Assembly: GCF_040448675.1 (NCBI RefSeq)
Contig: NZ_CP159289.1
Location: forward strand, 2,728,001 to 2,792,000
From: Dyadobacter sp. 676
GTDB lineage: Bacteria > Bacteroidota > Bacteroidia > Cytophagales > Spirosomataceae
DNA length: 64,000 bases
Direction: 5' to 3'
Part shown: positions 11,109 to 20,585 of the stretch, piece after piece
Layout: every line of letters starts with the position of its first letter
How positions within the stretch are numbered: position 1 is the first letter of the stretch
The notes under the pieces: model-generated
What the model saw: only the letters and a program-made list of their open reading frames with translations
Told to the model about the DNA's origin: nothing
Database searches by the model: none
Translations under genes and position numbers: made by a program

Positions 11109-12928
11109 AAAACGCTGAGCCAAACCAGGCTGCATTATTTTTCCGAACACAAAAAGAAAAAGCAAGTGCCGCGGAACAAAAGGCGCATGACAGGTTCAAG
11201 CGCATTGCCCTTTTCCGGCTTGCTACTTTCGCAGGAATGGTGCTATTGGTGGTCGTCTGGAATAAAACCGGCATCGCCTATTGGGGAATCGGCGTACCGG
11301 GACTGCTGGCGATTTTCCTGGTTTTAATGCGTAGGCAACACGAGGCTCGCACCGAACGCGATTTTCAGCGAAACCTGGCCTCGATCAACGACGACGAACT
11401 CGCCCGCCTCGGGCTGCGCTTCACGAGACCGGAAACCGGGGCCGAATTCCGTGAGAAAGACCATAACTATGCCGACGATCTCGATATTTTCGGGGAATAT
11501 TCCCTTTTTAAACTACTGAACCGTACACGCACCGCCGAAGGAAGCCGCCGGCTGGCCAACTGGCTTAAAAACCCGGCGGCAGCAACCGAAATAGGTCTCA
11601 GACAGGCTGCGGCTACCGATTTCGCCCGATATCCGGAGCTGATCCAGCAGTGGGAGGCAACGGCATTGCTGCACGAGCACGCGGCAAAGCATGTGGGTGA
11701 GTTTCAGGAATGGGTAGCCGGAAAGCTTCCCGCTCCACTTCAAAATACATTAAAATGGCGCTGGTTTCCATTGATTACGCTCGTCATCACGGCATTGTAT
11801 TTTTCAGGCATAGTCCCCGGTATTGCAGTGCTTGCCAGCCTTGCGATCCACCTTTTCATATTAGGCCGCTATGCCGGTTATGTGAAAGTGCTTGCCAACC
11901 GCACGACTTCGATGGGACAGACGCTCACCGCCTACGCCGCATTGTTGAAAGAGGCGGAAGAATCGCCATACCAATCGGCCTGGTGGCAATCCAGAAAAAT
12001 ACGGATTACCGGTTCGTCGGTCGCGCTTGCCAAGGTCGGTAACCTGTTCGAAAAGCTGGATTACCGCAACAATCCGTATTTTGCCATTTTCATAGGCATT
12101 ACCACGCTTTGGGACATGCATTGCCTTACCGGCCTTGAAAGCTGGAAAGCCGAACATCACAACCACCTCGCCGACTGGCTCGACGTGCTGGCCGACACCG
12201 AAGCCATGAACAGCCTTGCGGGCCATGCATTCGCTAATCCGCACTACATTGTGCCCCGGATAGGCGACAGTACCGAAGTGATGATCGCGGCTACGACATT
12301 AGGCCACCCTTTAATCCCTGCCGCTAAACGGATCAGCAACGATTTCGGGATGCGGGGCACCGGCAAAACGATATTGGTAACCGGCTCGAATATGTCGGGA
12401 AAAAGTACGTTCCTGCGCACGGTGGGCCTGAACCTCGTACTCGTGCAGATGGGCGCGGTCGTGAGCGCTGGCTCATTCGCGTGCTCGCCAGTACGGGTAT
12501 TCAGCAGTATGCGCACGCAGGATTCGCTGGAAGAAAGTACCTCTTCGTTTTATGCCGAATTAAAACGGCTACGCAAACTGCTCGAACTGACCGACGAACA
12601 AGCCGGTGCGCCTGTTTTCTATCTGCTCGACGAAATTTTGAAAGGGACCAACTCCGCCGACCGCCATCGCGGCGCAGAAGCGCTGATCCGCCAGCTGCAT
12701 ACGAAGGAGGCGTCGGGTATGGTATCGACCCACGACCTCGAACTGGGCGAATGGGGCGCCACTGAAAACTACATCCATAACTTCCATTTCCGGTCGGATG
12801 TGGAGAATGGCCAGCTGCATTTCGACTACCGTTTGCATGAAGGAATATGCCGGAGTTTCAACGCATCGGAACTGATGCGGATGATGGGCATTGCTATCGG
12901 GCCCGACGAAACCCCGCTTGCACACTGA
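11105..12928 (+). CDS. Membrane-embedded MutS-family ATPase
   Basis: A 607-residue protein with a C-terminal MutS ATPase domain: Walker A TGSNMSGKSTFLRTVG, then MRTQDSLEESTSSFYAELKR and Walker B PVFYLLDEILKGTNSADR, then STHDLELG. The N-terminal half has two pairs of hydrophobic helices (near residues 35-75 and 220-250) and MutS core-like helices. It has no room for the mismatch-reading domain I of true MutS. It is therefore unlikely to be the mismatch repair protein, though automated tools often name it so. It overlaps the upstream exporter gene by 4 nt. Its role is unknown; the membrane segments and neighbour suggest an envelope function. Confidence 0.85.
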   Translation: MKNAEPNQAALFFRTQKEKASAAEQKAHDRFKRIALFRLATFAGMVLLVVVWNKTGIAYWGIGVPGLLAIFLVLMRRQHEARTERDFQRNLASINDDELARLGLRFTRPETGAEFREKDHNYADDLDIFGEYSLFKLLNRTRTAEGSRRLANWLKNPAAATEIGLRQAAATDFARYPELIQQWEATALLHEHAAKHVGEFQEWVAGKLPAPLQNTLKWRWFPLITLVITALYFSGIVPGIAVLASLAIHLFILGRYAGYVKVLANRTTSMGQTLTAYAALLKEAEESPYQSAWWQSRKIRITGSSVALAKVGNLFEKLDYRNNPYFAIFIGITTLWDMHCLTGLESWKAEHHNHLADWLDVLADTEAMNSLAGHAFANPHYIVPRIGDSTEVMIAATTLGHPLIPAAKRISNDFGMRGTGKTILVTGSNMSGKSTFLRTVGLNLVLVQMGAVVSAGSFACSPVRVFSSMRTQDSLEESTSSFYAELKRLRKLLELTDEQAGAPVFYLLDEILKGTNSADRHRGAEALIRQLHTKEASGMVSTHDLELGEWGATENYIHNFHFRSDVENGQLHFDYRLHEGICRSFNASELMRMMGIAIGPDETPLAH

Positions 12929-13060
12929 TACCGGGCATTTGTACGGTTGTTGGAGGATTTGCGTAACTTTACTGTTTACATTTACGTTTAAAACACTGGT
13001 CCGGTAGCGGAGATCGAACTTTTTGATTAACAATTAACCCGTAACGATTACAAAACCTGA

Positions 13061-14395
13061 ATGGAATTACAGAAAGCATTGGAAATATTGATCATGGCAG
13101 GGCAACTTATTTTGGGCCTGTCGATCCTGGTGGGGTTGCATGAGTGGGGGCACATGGCTGCCGCAAAATTGTTTGGAATGAGGGTTGAAAAATACTTTAT
13201 TGGCTTTCCTCCTAAAATTTTCAGTTTTCAGAAAGGCGAAACAGAATACGGCATCGGAGCGATACCGCTCGGCGGATTTGTGAAAATTTCCGGGATGATC
13301 GACGAATCGATGGATATGGATACGATGAACCAGGAACCGCAGCCCTGGGAATTCCGTTCCAAGCCAGCCTGGCAGCGCCTGATCGTCATGTTGGGTGGGA
13401 TCATCGTGAATGTGATCGTGGGTATCATCATATTTATTGCGATTGCCTATCACGACGGCAGGAAATTCCTTTCGGCAGAAGAGGTCAACAAATACGGTAT
13501 CGTAGCCGGCGAACTGGCCCAGGAGCTTGGCCTTAAAACAGGCGACAAAATAGTCCGCGTCAATGGCAAACCATTCTCCGATTTCAACGACGTGGTAAGT
13601 TCCGACGTATTTCTGGGCAGCAACAGTTCCTATACGGTGAACCGCAATGGCCAGGAAGTCGAAATAGATATTCCCAACAACTTTATCGAGAAACTTTCGG
13701 ATCCGGATGAAAAACGCAACTTTATACTGCCCCTGGAACCGTTCAAAATCGGGGAGCTGATCCCCGGAATGCCGGCTGAAAAAGCGGGATTGCAGGTAAA
13801 CGACAAAGTGGTTTCGATCAACGGCAAACCGATCCGCTTTTTCCACGAGTTACAGGCCGAACTGGAAAAACTGGCCGGTAAAACCACCACACTGGTGGTA
13901 CAGCGCGGCACGGAGCAAAAAACATTGAACGTCACGGTTACGGAGGAGGGCACCCTCGGCTTCTATCCCGAGTCGCTGCTTCATTTTACATCCGTTCGAT
14001 ACACGTTCGGCGAAGCGGTGACCATCGGCACGGAGAACGCCTTTGCTGTGGTGTACAACAATATCAAAGGTTTCGGCAAGATATTCCGTGGCGAAGTTTC
14101 GGCGTCGAAGGCGTTGAGCGGCCCGATCGGAATTGCGCGGATGTTCGGCGGGGTTTGGGATTGGGGCCGGTTCTGGCAACTTACCGGTCTGCTTTCCATG
14201 GTGCTCGCATTCATGAATGCATTGCCTATTCCGGCGCTCGATGGCGGGCACGCGGTAATCCTTTCCTATGAAATCGTCTCCGGCCGCAAGCCTTCCGATA
14301 GATTCCTTGAAAACGCGCAGAAAGTGGGCATGGTGCTGCTTTTGGGCCTCATGGCTTTCGCGATCTTCAACGACGTATGGAAAGCTGTTTTTTAA
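13061..14395 (+). CDS. rseP: RIP metalloprotease RseP (site-2 protease)
   Basis: A 444-residue intramembrane zinc metalloprotease. The zinc motif HExxH is H27-EWG-H31 in the first membrane helix. Two PDZ domains lie in the middle (around residues 140-200 and 220-290, with RVNGKPFSDFNDVV and SINGKPIRFFHELQ). The third zinc ligand is in NALPIPALDGGHA near the C-terminus. It cuts anti-sigma factors within the membrane during regulated proteolysis, and could release the ECF sigma factors in this window (inference). Its last codons overlap the next gene by 19 nt. Confidence 0.95.
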   Translation: MELQKALEILIMAGQLILGLSILVGLHEWGHMAAAKLFGMRVEKYFIGFPPKIFSFQKGETEYGIGAIPLGGFVKISGMIDESMDMDTMNQEPQPWEFRSKPAWQRLIVMLGGIIVNVIVGIIIFIAIAYHDGRKFLSAEEVNKYGIVAGELAQELGLKTGDKIVRVNGKPFSDFNDVVSSDVFLGSNSSYTVNRNGQEVEIDIPNNFIEKLSDPDEKRNFILPLEPFKIGELIPGMPAEKAGLQVNDKVVSINGKPIRFFHELQAELEKLAGKTTTLVVQRGTEQKTLNVTVTEEGTLGFYPESLLHFTSVRYTFGEAVTIGTENAFAVVYNNIKGFGKIFRGEVSASKALSGPIGIARMFGGVWDWGRFWQLTGLLSMVLAFMNALPIPALDGGHAVILSYEIVSGRKPSDRFLENAQKVGMVLLLGLMAFAIFNDVWKAVF

Positions 14396-14952
14396 ATAAA
14401 GGGATCAGGGAAGAAAGGGAGGAAGGCGGAAAGGGAGAAAAGAGAAAAGAAAGGAAATTCTCCCCTTCCGCCCTCCTTCCTTTCCTCCTTTCCTCCCTGC
14501 TCCTCACCTCATTCATACCGAACCACGACTACCACGTTTCGGTTACGCAAATGCAGTACAATCCAGCGTCGCGGTCGTTTGAGGTAAGCGTCCGGATTTT
14601 TACCGACGACCTGGAAAAAGCATTGTCCCAAAGCCATTCCAATCAACGTTTCGTGATCAAAGACAATGATCAAAACGACCGCTTCGTCGAGGAATACATT
14701 CGTAAATCCTTTGTGTTGACAGATAGTCAGAAAAACATTGCCGCTATCAAATATATCGGCAAGGAACAGGAAGCGGACGCAACCTGGGTTTATTTCGAAA
14801 TCCCTTTCCAGCGTCCCCTGAACGGTTCCAGGCTTTCGAATGTTACGCTTATGGAAGTTTTTGACGATCAGGTCAATATGACCAACATTAAATTCCAGTC
14901 GGAGAAAAAGACGTTTTTATTTAAAAAGGGACAGACCTCTCACCAGCTATAA
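14377..14952 (+). CDS. DUF6702 family protein
   Basis: A 191-residue reading frame. Everything from FIPNHDYHVSVTQMQYN onward fits the DUF6702 family: exported, with a FTDDLEKAL segment, and of unknown function. The ATG at 14377 lies inside the end of rseP. Residues 9-30 come from a purine-rich hairpin (14417-14480), and the hydrophobic signal-like segment begins at about residue 31 (ALLPFLLSSLLLTSF), unusually late. No other ATG lies between. The start may thus have been altered by insertion of the purine-rich sequence, or a non-ATG start may be used. It is probably co-transcribed with rseP. Confidence 0.78.
   Translation: MESCFLNKGIREEREEGGKGEKRKERKFSPSALLPFLLSSLLLTSFIPNHDYHVSVTQMQYNPASRSFEVSVRIFTDDLEKALSQSHSNQRFVIKDNDQNDRFVEEYIRKSFVLTDSQKNIAAIKYIGKEQEADATWVYFEIPFQRPLNGSRLSNVTLMEVFDDQVNMTNIKFQSEKKTFLFKKGQTSHQL
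14417..14480. repeat. Imperfect polypurine/polypyrimidine inverted repeat
   Basis: The purine arm 14417-14439 (contains GGAAGGCGGAAAGGGAGAA) and the pyrimidine arm 14458-14480 (contains TTCTCCCCTTCCGCC) are near-complementary around an 18-nt loop. Together they form a long hairpin at the start of the DUF6702 gene. A similar pyrimidine tract occurs at about 7004-7070, inside the linker of the anti-sigma gene. Confidence 0.6.
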
Positions 14953-15081
14953 TTAGTTTGTGACCGCTTAAAAAATGTATGACATAATGTGCGGTGGCAC
15001 GGCTATTTTGTTTTTATAATGCCTTTCTTTTGAAAGTCATTATTTATATATTGGGAAAAGATTATCTGTCAATTTGACAGA

Positions 15082-17604
15082 ATGCCTATGAAATTTGAAC
15101 CTTCTGATCTATATAGCCGGCTGCTGATGTCCGATTCGGACATGGATAGCCTCGAAATCGTTCCTCTTGGCGGCCCCGATGGCTCTGACGAGCCTTTTGA
15201 ACTTCCCAATGAATTAGCGATACTTCCGATCAGGCAAACGGTGCTCTTTCCGGGGATGGTCATTCCTGTGACGGTCGTGCGCCAGAAAGCCATCCGGCTT
15301 GTTAAAAAGATATACCGTAATTCCGATATCAATCAGCGTATCCTCGGCGCCGTAACACAGGCCATTCCAAATAAGGAGGACCCTACGGCGGAGGATCTTT
15401 ACAACATTGGTACCGTTGCGCAAATCCTTAAAATGATCACCTTGCCGGATGGCAATGTCACGATCATCGTACAGGGGCGCCAGCGTTTCGAAATCAAAGC
15501 TATCGTTAACGAAGAGCCATACCTGACGGCCGAAGTCCGGCCGATCGAGGATTCGTTCGTTGGTCCGACCAAAAAAGAAGCGAAAGCACTGCTGCAATCG
15601 CTACGCGATGGCGCGCACAAAATCATGCGGCTCAACCCGGAAATCCCGCAGGAAGCCCGCATCGCGCTCGATAATATCGAAAGTCCGATCTTTCTAATCC
15701 ACTTCCTTTCGTCGAATATCAATGTGGAGATAGCCGACAAGCAAAAATTGCTCGAAGAGCGCAACGGCCATAAGCAGGCCACGCTTTTGCTGCAATATAT
15801 GATGCGGGAGATCGAAATGCTGGAATTGAAACGGGAAATCCAGACCAAAGCCAGCTCGGATATCGACCAGCAGCAGCGCGACTATTTTCTGCGCCAGCAG
15901 ATCAAAGTTCTGCATGACGAGCTCGGTATGGACAGCCCCGAGCGCGACCTCGACGAAATCCGCCTGAAAGCCAGCCAGAAAAAATGGTCGGAGCCTGTCA
16001 AGGCGCATTTCGAAAAAGAGCTGAGCAAATTGCAGCGGATCAACCCGATGGCCCCCGAATACCCGGTGACGATGAATTACCTGGAAACGCTGGTGGATTT
16101 ACCCTGGGGACAATATACCAAGGACAATTTCGACCTGACGAGGGCTCAAAAGATACTGGATACCGACCATTTCGGCCTGGAAAAAGTAAAGGAACGCATT
16201 ATCGAATACCTGGCGGTGCTTAAACTGAAAGGTAATCTCAAAGCTCCGATCCTCTGCCTTTACGGCCCTCCGGGCGTAGGTAAAACCTCGCTTGGGAAGT
16301 CAATTGCCAAGGCCTTAAACCGGGAATACATCCGGATGGCGCTGGGCGGCGTTCATGACGAAGCCGAAATCCGCGGGCACCGCAAAACTTACATCGGTGC
16401 GATGCCGGGTAAGATCATCCAGAATATTAAAAAGGCAGGTTCTGCGAATCCGGTGTTCATCCTCGATGAGATCGATAAGGTAAGTTCCGATTACCGGGGC
16501 GATCCCTCTTCGGCATTGCTGGAAGTACTCGACCCTGAGCAGAACTCGTCGTTCACCGACAACTACCTCGAAGTGGAGTACGATCTGTCGAAAGTACTTT
16601 TCGTAGCCACCGCCAATTCGCTCGATACGATTCACCCCGCATTGCGCGACCGGATGGAGATCATCGAAATGACCGGCTACACGATCGAGGAAAAATTGCA
16701 GATCGCCAAGCGATACCTCGTGCCGAAACAGCGCAAGGACCACGGCCTGAAAGCGACCGACGTAAAAGTGGACGACGCTGCATTGCTGAAACTCATCGAA
16801 GGCTACACCCGCGAATCGGGCGTCCGTAATCTCGAACAGAAAGTGGGCACGGTTATCCGCAAGATTGCGAAATCGGTAGCCATGGAGCAGGAATATCCCA
16901 AAACCATCAAAGCCGATCAGATCGAAAAATACCTCGGAGCGGAAATTTTCGATAAGGACCTTTATCAGGACAACGACTTCGCCGGCGTGGTGACGGGCCT
17001 GGCCTGGACGTCGGTAGGCGGTGAAATCCTGTTTATCGAAACAAGCCTGAGCCGTGGTAAAGGCGGGCTTACGTTGTCGGGCCAGCTCGGCGACGTAATG
17101 AAGGAATCGGCCGTAGCCGCATTGTCGTATCTCAAAGCCAATGCCGAAAGGCTGGGCATCGATTACCGGATTTTCAACCACTACGACCTGCACGTGCACG
17201 TGCCTGCCGGCGCCGTGCCCAAAGACGGGCCCAGCGCGGGCGTGACAATGGTAACTTCGATGGCGTCCATCTTTACGCAACGCCGCGTGAAGCCATTCAT
17301 CGCCATGACGGGTGAAATCACCCTGCGCGGAAAAGTGCTTCCGGTGGGCGGCGTAAAAGAGAAAATCCTCGCGGCACGGCGTGCGGGCGTAAAAGAGATC
17401 ATTCTTTGCGTGAAAAACCGCAAGGATGTGGAAGAGGTACCGGCCAATTATATCAAAGACCTGACCTTCCACTATGTGGACCAGATCGACGAAGTACTTG
17501 GCATAGCATTGCTTCCAGAAAAGGTAAAAAATCCGATGACTTTTGTTTTTCCCGAAGAAAAAAAGGAAAAAGAGGAAAGCGGATTTGTTACGATGACCGT
17601 TTAG
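15082..17604 (+). CDS. lon: ATP-dependent Lon protease
   Basis: An 840-residue LonA protease that degrades misfolded and regulatory proteins in the cytoplasm. An N-terminal substrate-binding LON domain (residues 45-240, [19 protein letters not shown]) leads through a coiled region to the AAA+ domain (Walker [14 protein letters not shown] near residue 395, Walker [10 protein letters not shown]). The C-terminal protease domain has the catalytic dyad S718 in PKDGPSAG and K761 in GGVKEKIL. The length is typical, with a short Glu/Lys-rich tail. It has its own transcription unit with a good terminator 23 bp after the stop codon. No heat-shock operator is evident in the AT-rich 130 bp upstream. Confidence 0.97.
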   Translation: MPMKFEPSDLYSRLLMSDSDMDSLEIVPLGGPDGSDEPFELPNELAILPIRQTVLFPGMVIPVTVVRQKAIRLVKKIYRNSDINQRILGAVTQAIPNKEDPTAEDLYNIGTVAQILKMITLPDGNVTIIVQGRQRFEIKAIVNEEPYLTAEVRPIEDSFVGPTKKEAKALLQSLRDGAHKIMRLNPEIPQEARIALDNIESPIFLIHFLSSNINVEIADKQKLLEERNGHKQATLLLQYMMREIEMLELKREIQTKASSDIDQQQRDYFLRQQIKVLHDELGMDSPERDLDEIRLKASQKKWSEPVKAHFEKELSKLQRINPMAPEYPVTMNYLETLVDLPWGQYTKDNFDLTRAQKILDTDHFGLEKVKERIIEYLAVLKLKGNLKAPILCLYGPPGVGKTSLGKSIAKALNREYIRMALGGVHDEAEIRGHRKTYIGAMPGKIIQNIKKAGSANPVFILDEIDKVSSDYRGDPSSALLEVLDPEQNSSFTDNYLEVEYDLSKVLFVATANSLDTIHPALRDRMEIIEMTGYTIEEKLQIAKRYLVPKQRKDHGLKATDVKVDDAALLKLIEGYTRESGVRNLEQKVGTVIRKIAKSVAMEQEYPKTIKADQIEKYLGAEIFDKDLYQDNDFAGVVTGLAWTSVGGEILFIETSLSRGKGGLTLSGQLGDVMKESAVAALSYLKANAERLGIDYRIFNHYDLHVHVPAGAVPKDGPSAGVTMVTSMASIFTQRRVKPFIAMTGEITLRGKVLPVGGVKEKILAARRAGVKEIILCVKNRKDVEEVPANYIKDLTFHYVDQIDEVLGIALLPEKVKNPMTFVFPEEKKEKEESGFVTMTV

Positions 17605-17626
17605 ATCAAACCGAAAAAATATACAA

Positions 17627-17653
17627 AAGAGGTGCTCCCGGGCGCCTCTTTTT
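17627..17653 (+). terminator. Rho-independent terminator after lon
   Basis: A 9-bp stem (AAGAGGTGC at 17627-17635, GCGCCTCTT at 17642-17650, one G-U pair) with a 6-nt loop, followed by T-rich sequence. Confidence 0.88.
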
Positions 17654-17700
17654 GTTTAAGGGTTATGTATTCCAAACGGCGTCATTAGTATCGAACCTTT

Positions 17701-19203
17701 ATGAAAAAGAAAATGTCGTTACCGCAGCTTTCCCCTCAATTGCTCGATCAGCAACCCGAACTTCTTCCCGATCACCGCCGGCTCCTCGCATTGCCTGAAA
17801 AAATCATCCAGTTTGGCACGGGCGTGCTTCTACGCGGCCTGCCGGATTATTTTGTAAACAAGGCCAATATGCAGGGCATTTTCAATGGTCGGATCGTGGT
17901 TGTAAAATCGACCAGTACCGGGGGAACCGACGCGTTTTCAGAACAAAGCAACATTTTCTCCCATAGCATCCGCGGCATCGAGAACGGCAGGCAGATCGAC
18001 GAGGCGGTGATCAATACCAGCATCAGCCGCACATTGGCCGCAGCCAGCGACTGGGCCGATATTCTGGAATGCGCCCACAATTCGGAGTTGAATATTGTTG
18101 TTTCCAACACGACAGAGGTCGGTATACAACTTACCGACGACGACCTATTTGCCAGCCCGCCCGTCTCCTTCCCCGGTAAACTGACGGCCTACCTGCTCGA
18201 ACGTTACAAGGCGTTCAACGGCGCACCGGAATCGGGGATGGTGATCGTACCTACGGAATTGATTGTCGGCAATGGTCCCAAATTGAAGGCGATCGTGATT
18301 GAACAAGCCCGCAGGCACAATCTTGGCGACGCGTTTATCGGCTGGCTTGAAAGGCATAACCATTTCTGCAGTTCGCTGGTAGACCGCATCGTTCCCGGAA
18401 AGCCCGATACGGAAACCATCGAAGCCCTTTCCGAAAAACAGGGCTTCCGCGACGGCCTGCTCATCGTCTCCGAGGTTTATCGCCTCTGGGCCATAGAAGG
18501 CGGACAGCACGTGCGCGACGTACTAAGCTTTGCACAGGCCGATAAAGGAGTGGTGATCGAGCCGAATATCGATCTTTTCCGCGAACTGAAACTGAGGCTC
18601 CTGAACGGTACGCATACCCTCTCATCGGGGCTCGCGTTTCTGCGCGGCCTGGACACGGTTCGCGAGGCAATGGAGCATCCGGAAACAGCCCGGTTCATCG
18701 CCGACCTGATGCTGAACGAACTGGCACCGGCTATTCCCTACGAAGTCGATCCGACACAGGCGGAAACGTTCGGTCGCCAGGTACTCGACCGCTTCCGCAA
18801 CCCTTTCATACGTCACCAGTTGATCGATATTACCGTTCAGTACACGGCGAAAATGAAAATGCGGAACATTCCGACGCTCCTGAACCATTATCGGAAATCG
18901 GAGGAAGTGCCCCTTTTGTTTGCCAAAGGATTTGCCGCATTCCTGAAATTCATGAAGCCGGTTGTGCACAAAGACGGTGGCTATTATGGCGAACGCGACG
19001 GCCAACCCTATTCAATCCGCTGCGACTCGGCGGCATATTTCGATGAAAAATGGCAAAATGCGGCCTCGCCCCTCGACCTCGCGCAACAAGTTTTAAGTGA
19101 TGTTTCGCTTTGGGATACCGACCTCACCTTACTACCGGGCTTCGCCGAAGCCGTGAAAGGTTATATGACCGAGGACGTCGTTACCGGGACTTCCACGCTT
19201 TAA
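17701..19203 (+). CDS. uxaB: Tagaturonate reductase (UxaB-type, mannitol dehydrogenase family)
   Basis: A 500-residue NAD-dependent polyol dehydrogenase. The N-terminal Rossmann domain has KIIQFGTGVLLRGLPDYF, close to the UxaB signature. The C-terminal mannitol-dehydrogenase domain contains LRLLNGTHTLSSGLAFLRG, with the active-site type N-G-x-H, and later VLDRFRNPFIRHQLIDI. It reduces tagaturonate to altronate in galacturonate catabolism. Because the window holds UxuA but no UxuB, it might also reduce fructuronate; that is inference. Its 3' end overlaps the convergent DUF3784 gene by 23 nt. Altronate dehydratase (UxaA) is not in the window. Confidence 0.87.
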   Translation: MKKKMSLPQLSPQLLDQQPELLPDHRRLLALPEKIIQFGTGVLLRGLPDYFVNKANMQGIFNGRIVVVKSTSTGGTDAFSEQSNIFSHSIRGIENGRQIDEAVINTSISRTLAAASDWADILECAHNSELNIVVSNTTEVGIQLTDDDLFASPPVSFPGKLTAYLLERYKAFNGAPESGMVIVPTELIVGNGPKLKAIVIEQARRHNLGDAFIGWLERHNHFCSSLVDRIVPGKPDTETIEALSEKQGFRDGLLIVSEVYRLWAIEGGQHVRDVLSFAQADKGVVIEPNIDLFRELKLRLLNGTHTLSSGLAFLRGLDTVREAMEHPETARFIADLMLNELAPAIPYEVDPTQAETFGRQVLDRFRNPFIRHQLIDITVQYTAKMKMRNIPTLLNHYRKSEEVPLLFAKGFAAFLKFMKPVVHKDGGYYGERDGQPYSIRCDSAAYFDEKWQNAASPLDLAQQVLSDVSLWDTDLTLLPGFAEAVKGYMTEDVVTGTSTL

Positions 19204-19901
19204 GCTGATTATAAAGCTCGTTGGCCGAAATTTCGTCGGAGCTGAAATAGATCTCATCCTCGACTGTTTTAATAAACAGGTAAGGATGGGATTTTTTTAT
19301 TGATATATAATTTGACAATGCGACCGTCGTCGGTCTTGAACGCCCCCTTGGAAAATTCGCCCCCTGCAAATCCGCTTGCCCTGCTTGAAATATCGGGCAG
19401 GCTGTCGGTTACGGCAAAATAGGTCACATCGTCCCGCGCTATTTTCATACCATAAATCCCCTTGATTTCAAGCTCGTTGGGAGCCAGGAAAATCTGGCTG
19501 TTTTTCATACTTGCAAAAAACATGGAACCGATAGCCACGCCTGCCACCACCAGTATTGCCATCACTACATAAGTCGCCGAACGTTGCCCGCTGGTGCCGC
19601 GGTAGAACTTGCTTCCCCTCGCGACCATATACACATAAGCCAGCAGCGGATACAGGACCATAAATGCCGTAGCCCAATTGCTATTGAAGCGGTTAATAAT
19701 CCAGAAACCAATAAATAGCGAAATACCCAGAAAGATGTGGAAGCGGGTGAAAAACCGCAGATATGACGCGATGTCGATCTTAGCCCGGTCCGATTCCGAC
19801 ATCATATTATACCCCGAAAGCAAATATTTCGCGTTGCCGGGCGTCACCAGGAAACCCAATAGAACGAATGTGACCGAAAGAACGATTGCGGCTGTAAGCA
19901 T
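19181..19901 (-). CDS. DUF3784 domain membrane protein, frameshifted
   Basis: The reading frame from 19901 carries four hydrophobic helices typical of DUF3784 (start MLTAAIVLSVTFVLLGFLV, then LLSGYNMMS) and stops early at 19269. A T7 run at 19292-19298 (A7 on the coding strand) has one base too many. With one A removed the protein continues INKKSHPYLFIKTVEDEIYF to AWKSR, stopping at 19181. This completes a PH-like C-terminal domain and gives about 239 residues. The function is unknown. The restored 3' end overlaps uxaB on the other strand. I read the break as a probable sequencing error. Confidence 0.78.
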
Positions 19902-19956
19902 AACTTGTCACGGCTAATTGCCTTATAAGTTATAAAATTATGTGGCAGAAAGTCAA

Positions 19957-19988
19957 TTGGCTTTCACGGAGCCAACTGTTTATATTTG
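19957..19988 (+). promoter_or_regulatory. Promoter of the Uma2 gene
   Basis: TTG at 19957-19959 and TATATTTG at 19981-19988 are 21 bp apart, a good fit to a Bacteroidota TTG/TAnnTTTG promoter. It places the transcript start just upstream of the ATG at 20003, and excludes the earlier start candidate at 19940. Confidence 0.6.
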
Positions 19989-20002
19989 AAAAAAAGCACA
20001 TC

Positions 20003-20585
20003 ATGATTCTTCCATTGAACATACCTGCTCATCCATATTTTACCGACGAGGAGTTGGTCGCATTCTGCATAGCCAATCCCGACTTGAATATGGAGCGTGA
20101 TGAAAATGGTCAACTACACATCACTATGACATCCGCCTTTCTCGTTGGCAGTTCTAACAACAGCGAATTAATCGGCGAACTAATTATTTGGAACCGCAAG
20201 AAAAAAGGAGGAAGGGTAATTGAATCAAATGGGGGGTTTCTTTCTTAATGACAAATCAATGCGGGTACCGGATGTAGCCTGGATCCACATTGAACGTTGG
20301 AATGCGCTGAGCCATGATGAAAAGGAATCATTTCCGCACATGGCACCGGACTTTGTGATTGAATTAAAATCGAAGACCGATAACCTTGCCTACTTGCAAC
20401 GAAAAATGACCAAATGGATTAAAAACGGCGTGAGGCTTGCCTGGCTCGTGTGTCCGGACAGCCAGACGACCTACATTTACGAACCGGGCAAGCCTCAGCT
20501 TGCGAAGCATTTTGACGAAACGCTGTCAGGCGGCGAAGTACTGATCGGTTTCTCCACCCGCCTGAGCGATATTCTGGAATATTGA
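20003..20585 (+). CDS. Uma2 family (DUF820) endonuclease, frameshifted
   Basis: From the ATG at 20003 (MILPLNIPAHPYFTDEELVA) the frame breaks at a G6 run (20231-20236). With one G fewer it reads NGGFFLNDKSMRVPDVAWI and continues to 20585, giving about 193 residues, the usual Uma2 length. PD-(D/E)xK-like catalytic residues are visible: the D of VPDVAWI and the E-x-K of FVIELKSKTDNL. Uma2 proteins have a restriction-endonuclease fold and occur in many copies in Cyanobacteria and some Bacteroidota; their biological role is unclear. The stop codon directly abuts that of the convergent eda gene. Confidence 0.8.

Noticed and set aside
11105..12928. Annotation as DNA mismatch repair protein MutS
   Set aside because: The mismatch-recognition domain is missing and membrane helices are present; only the ATPase core is shared.
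13061..14395. HEWGH in RseP as an unusual active site
   Set aside because: It still fits HExxH; variation at the third and fourth positions is normal in site-2 proteases.
16315..17472. A 385-codon open frame on the minus strand opposite lon
   Set aside because: It is a shadow of the Lon ATPase and protease domains; no start signal or family match.
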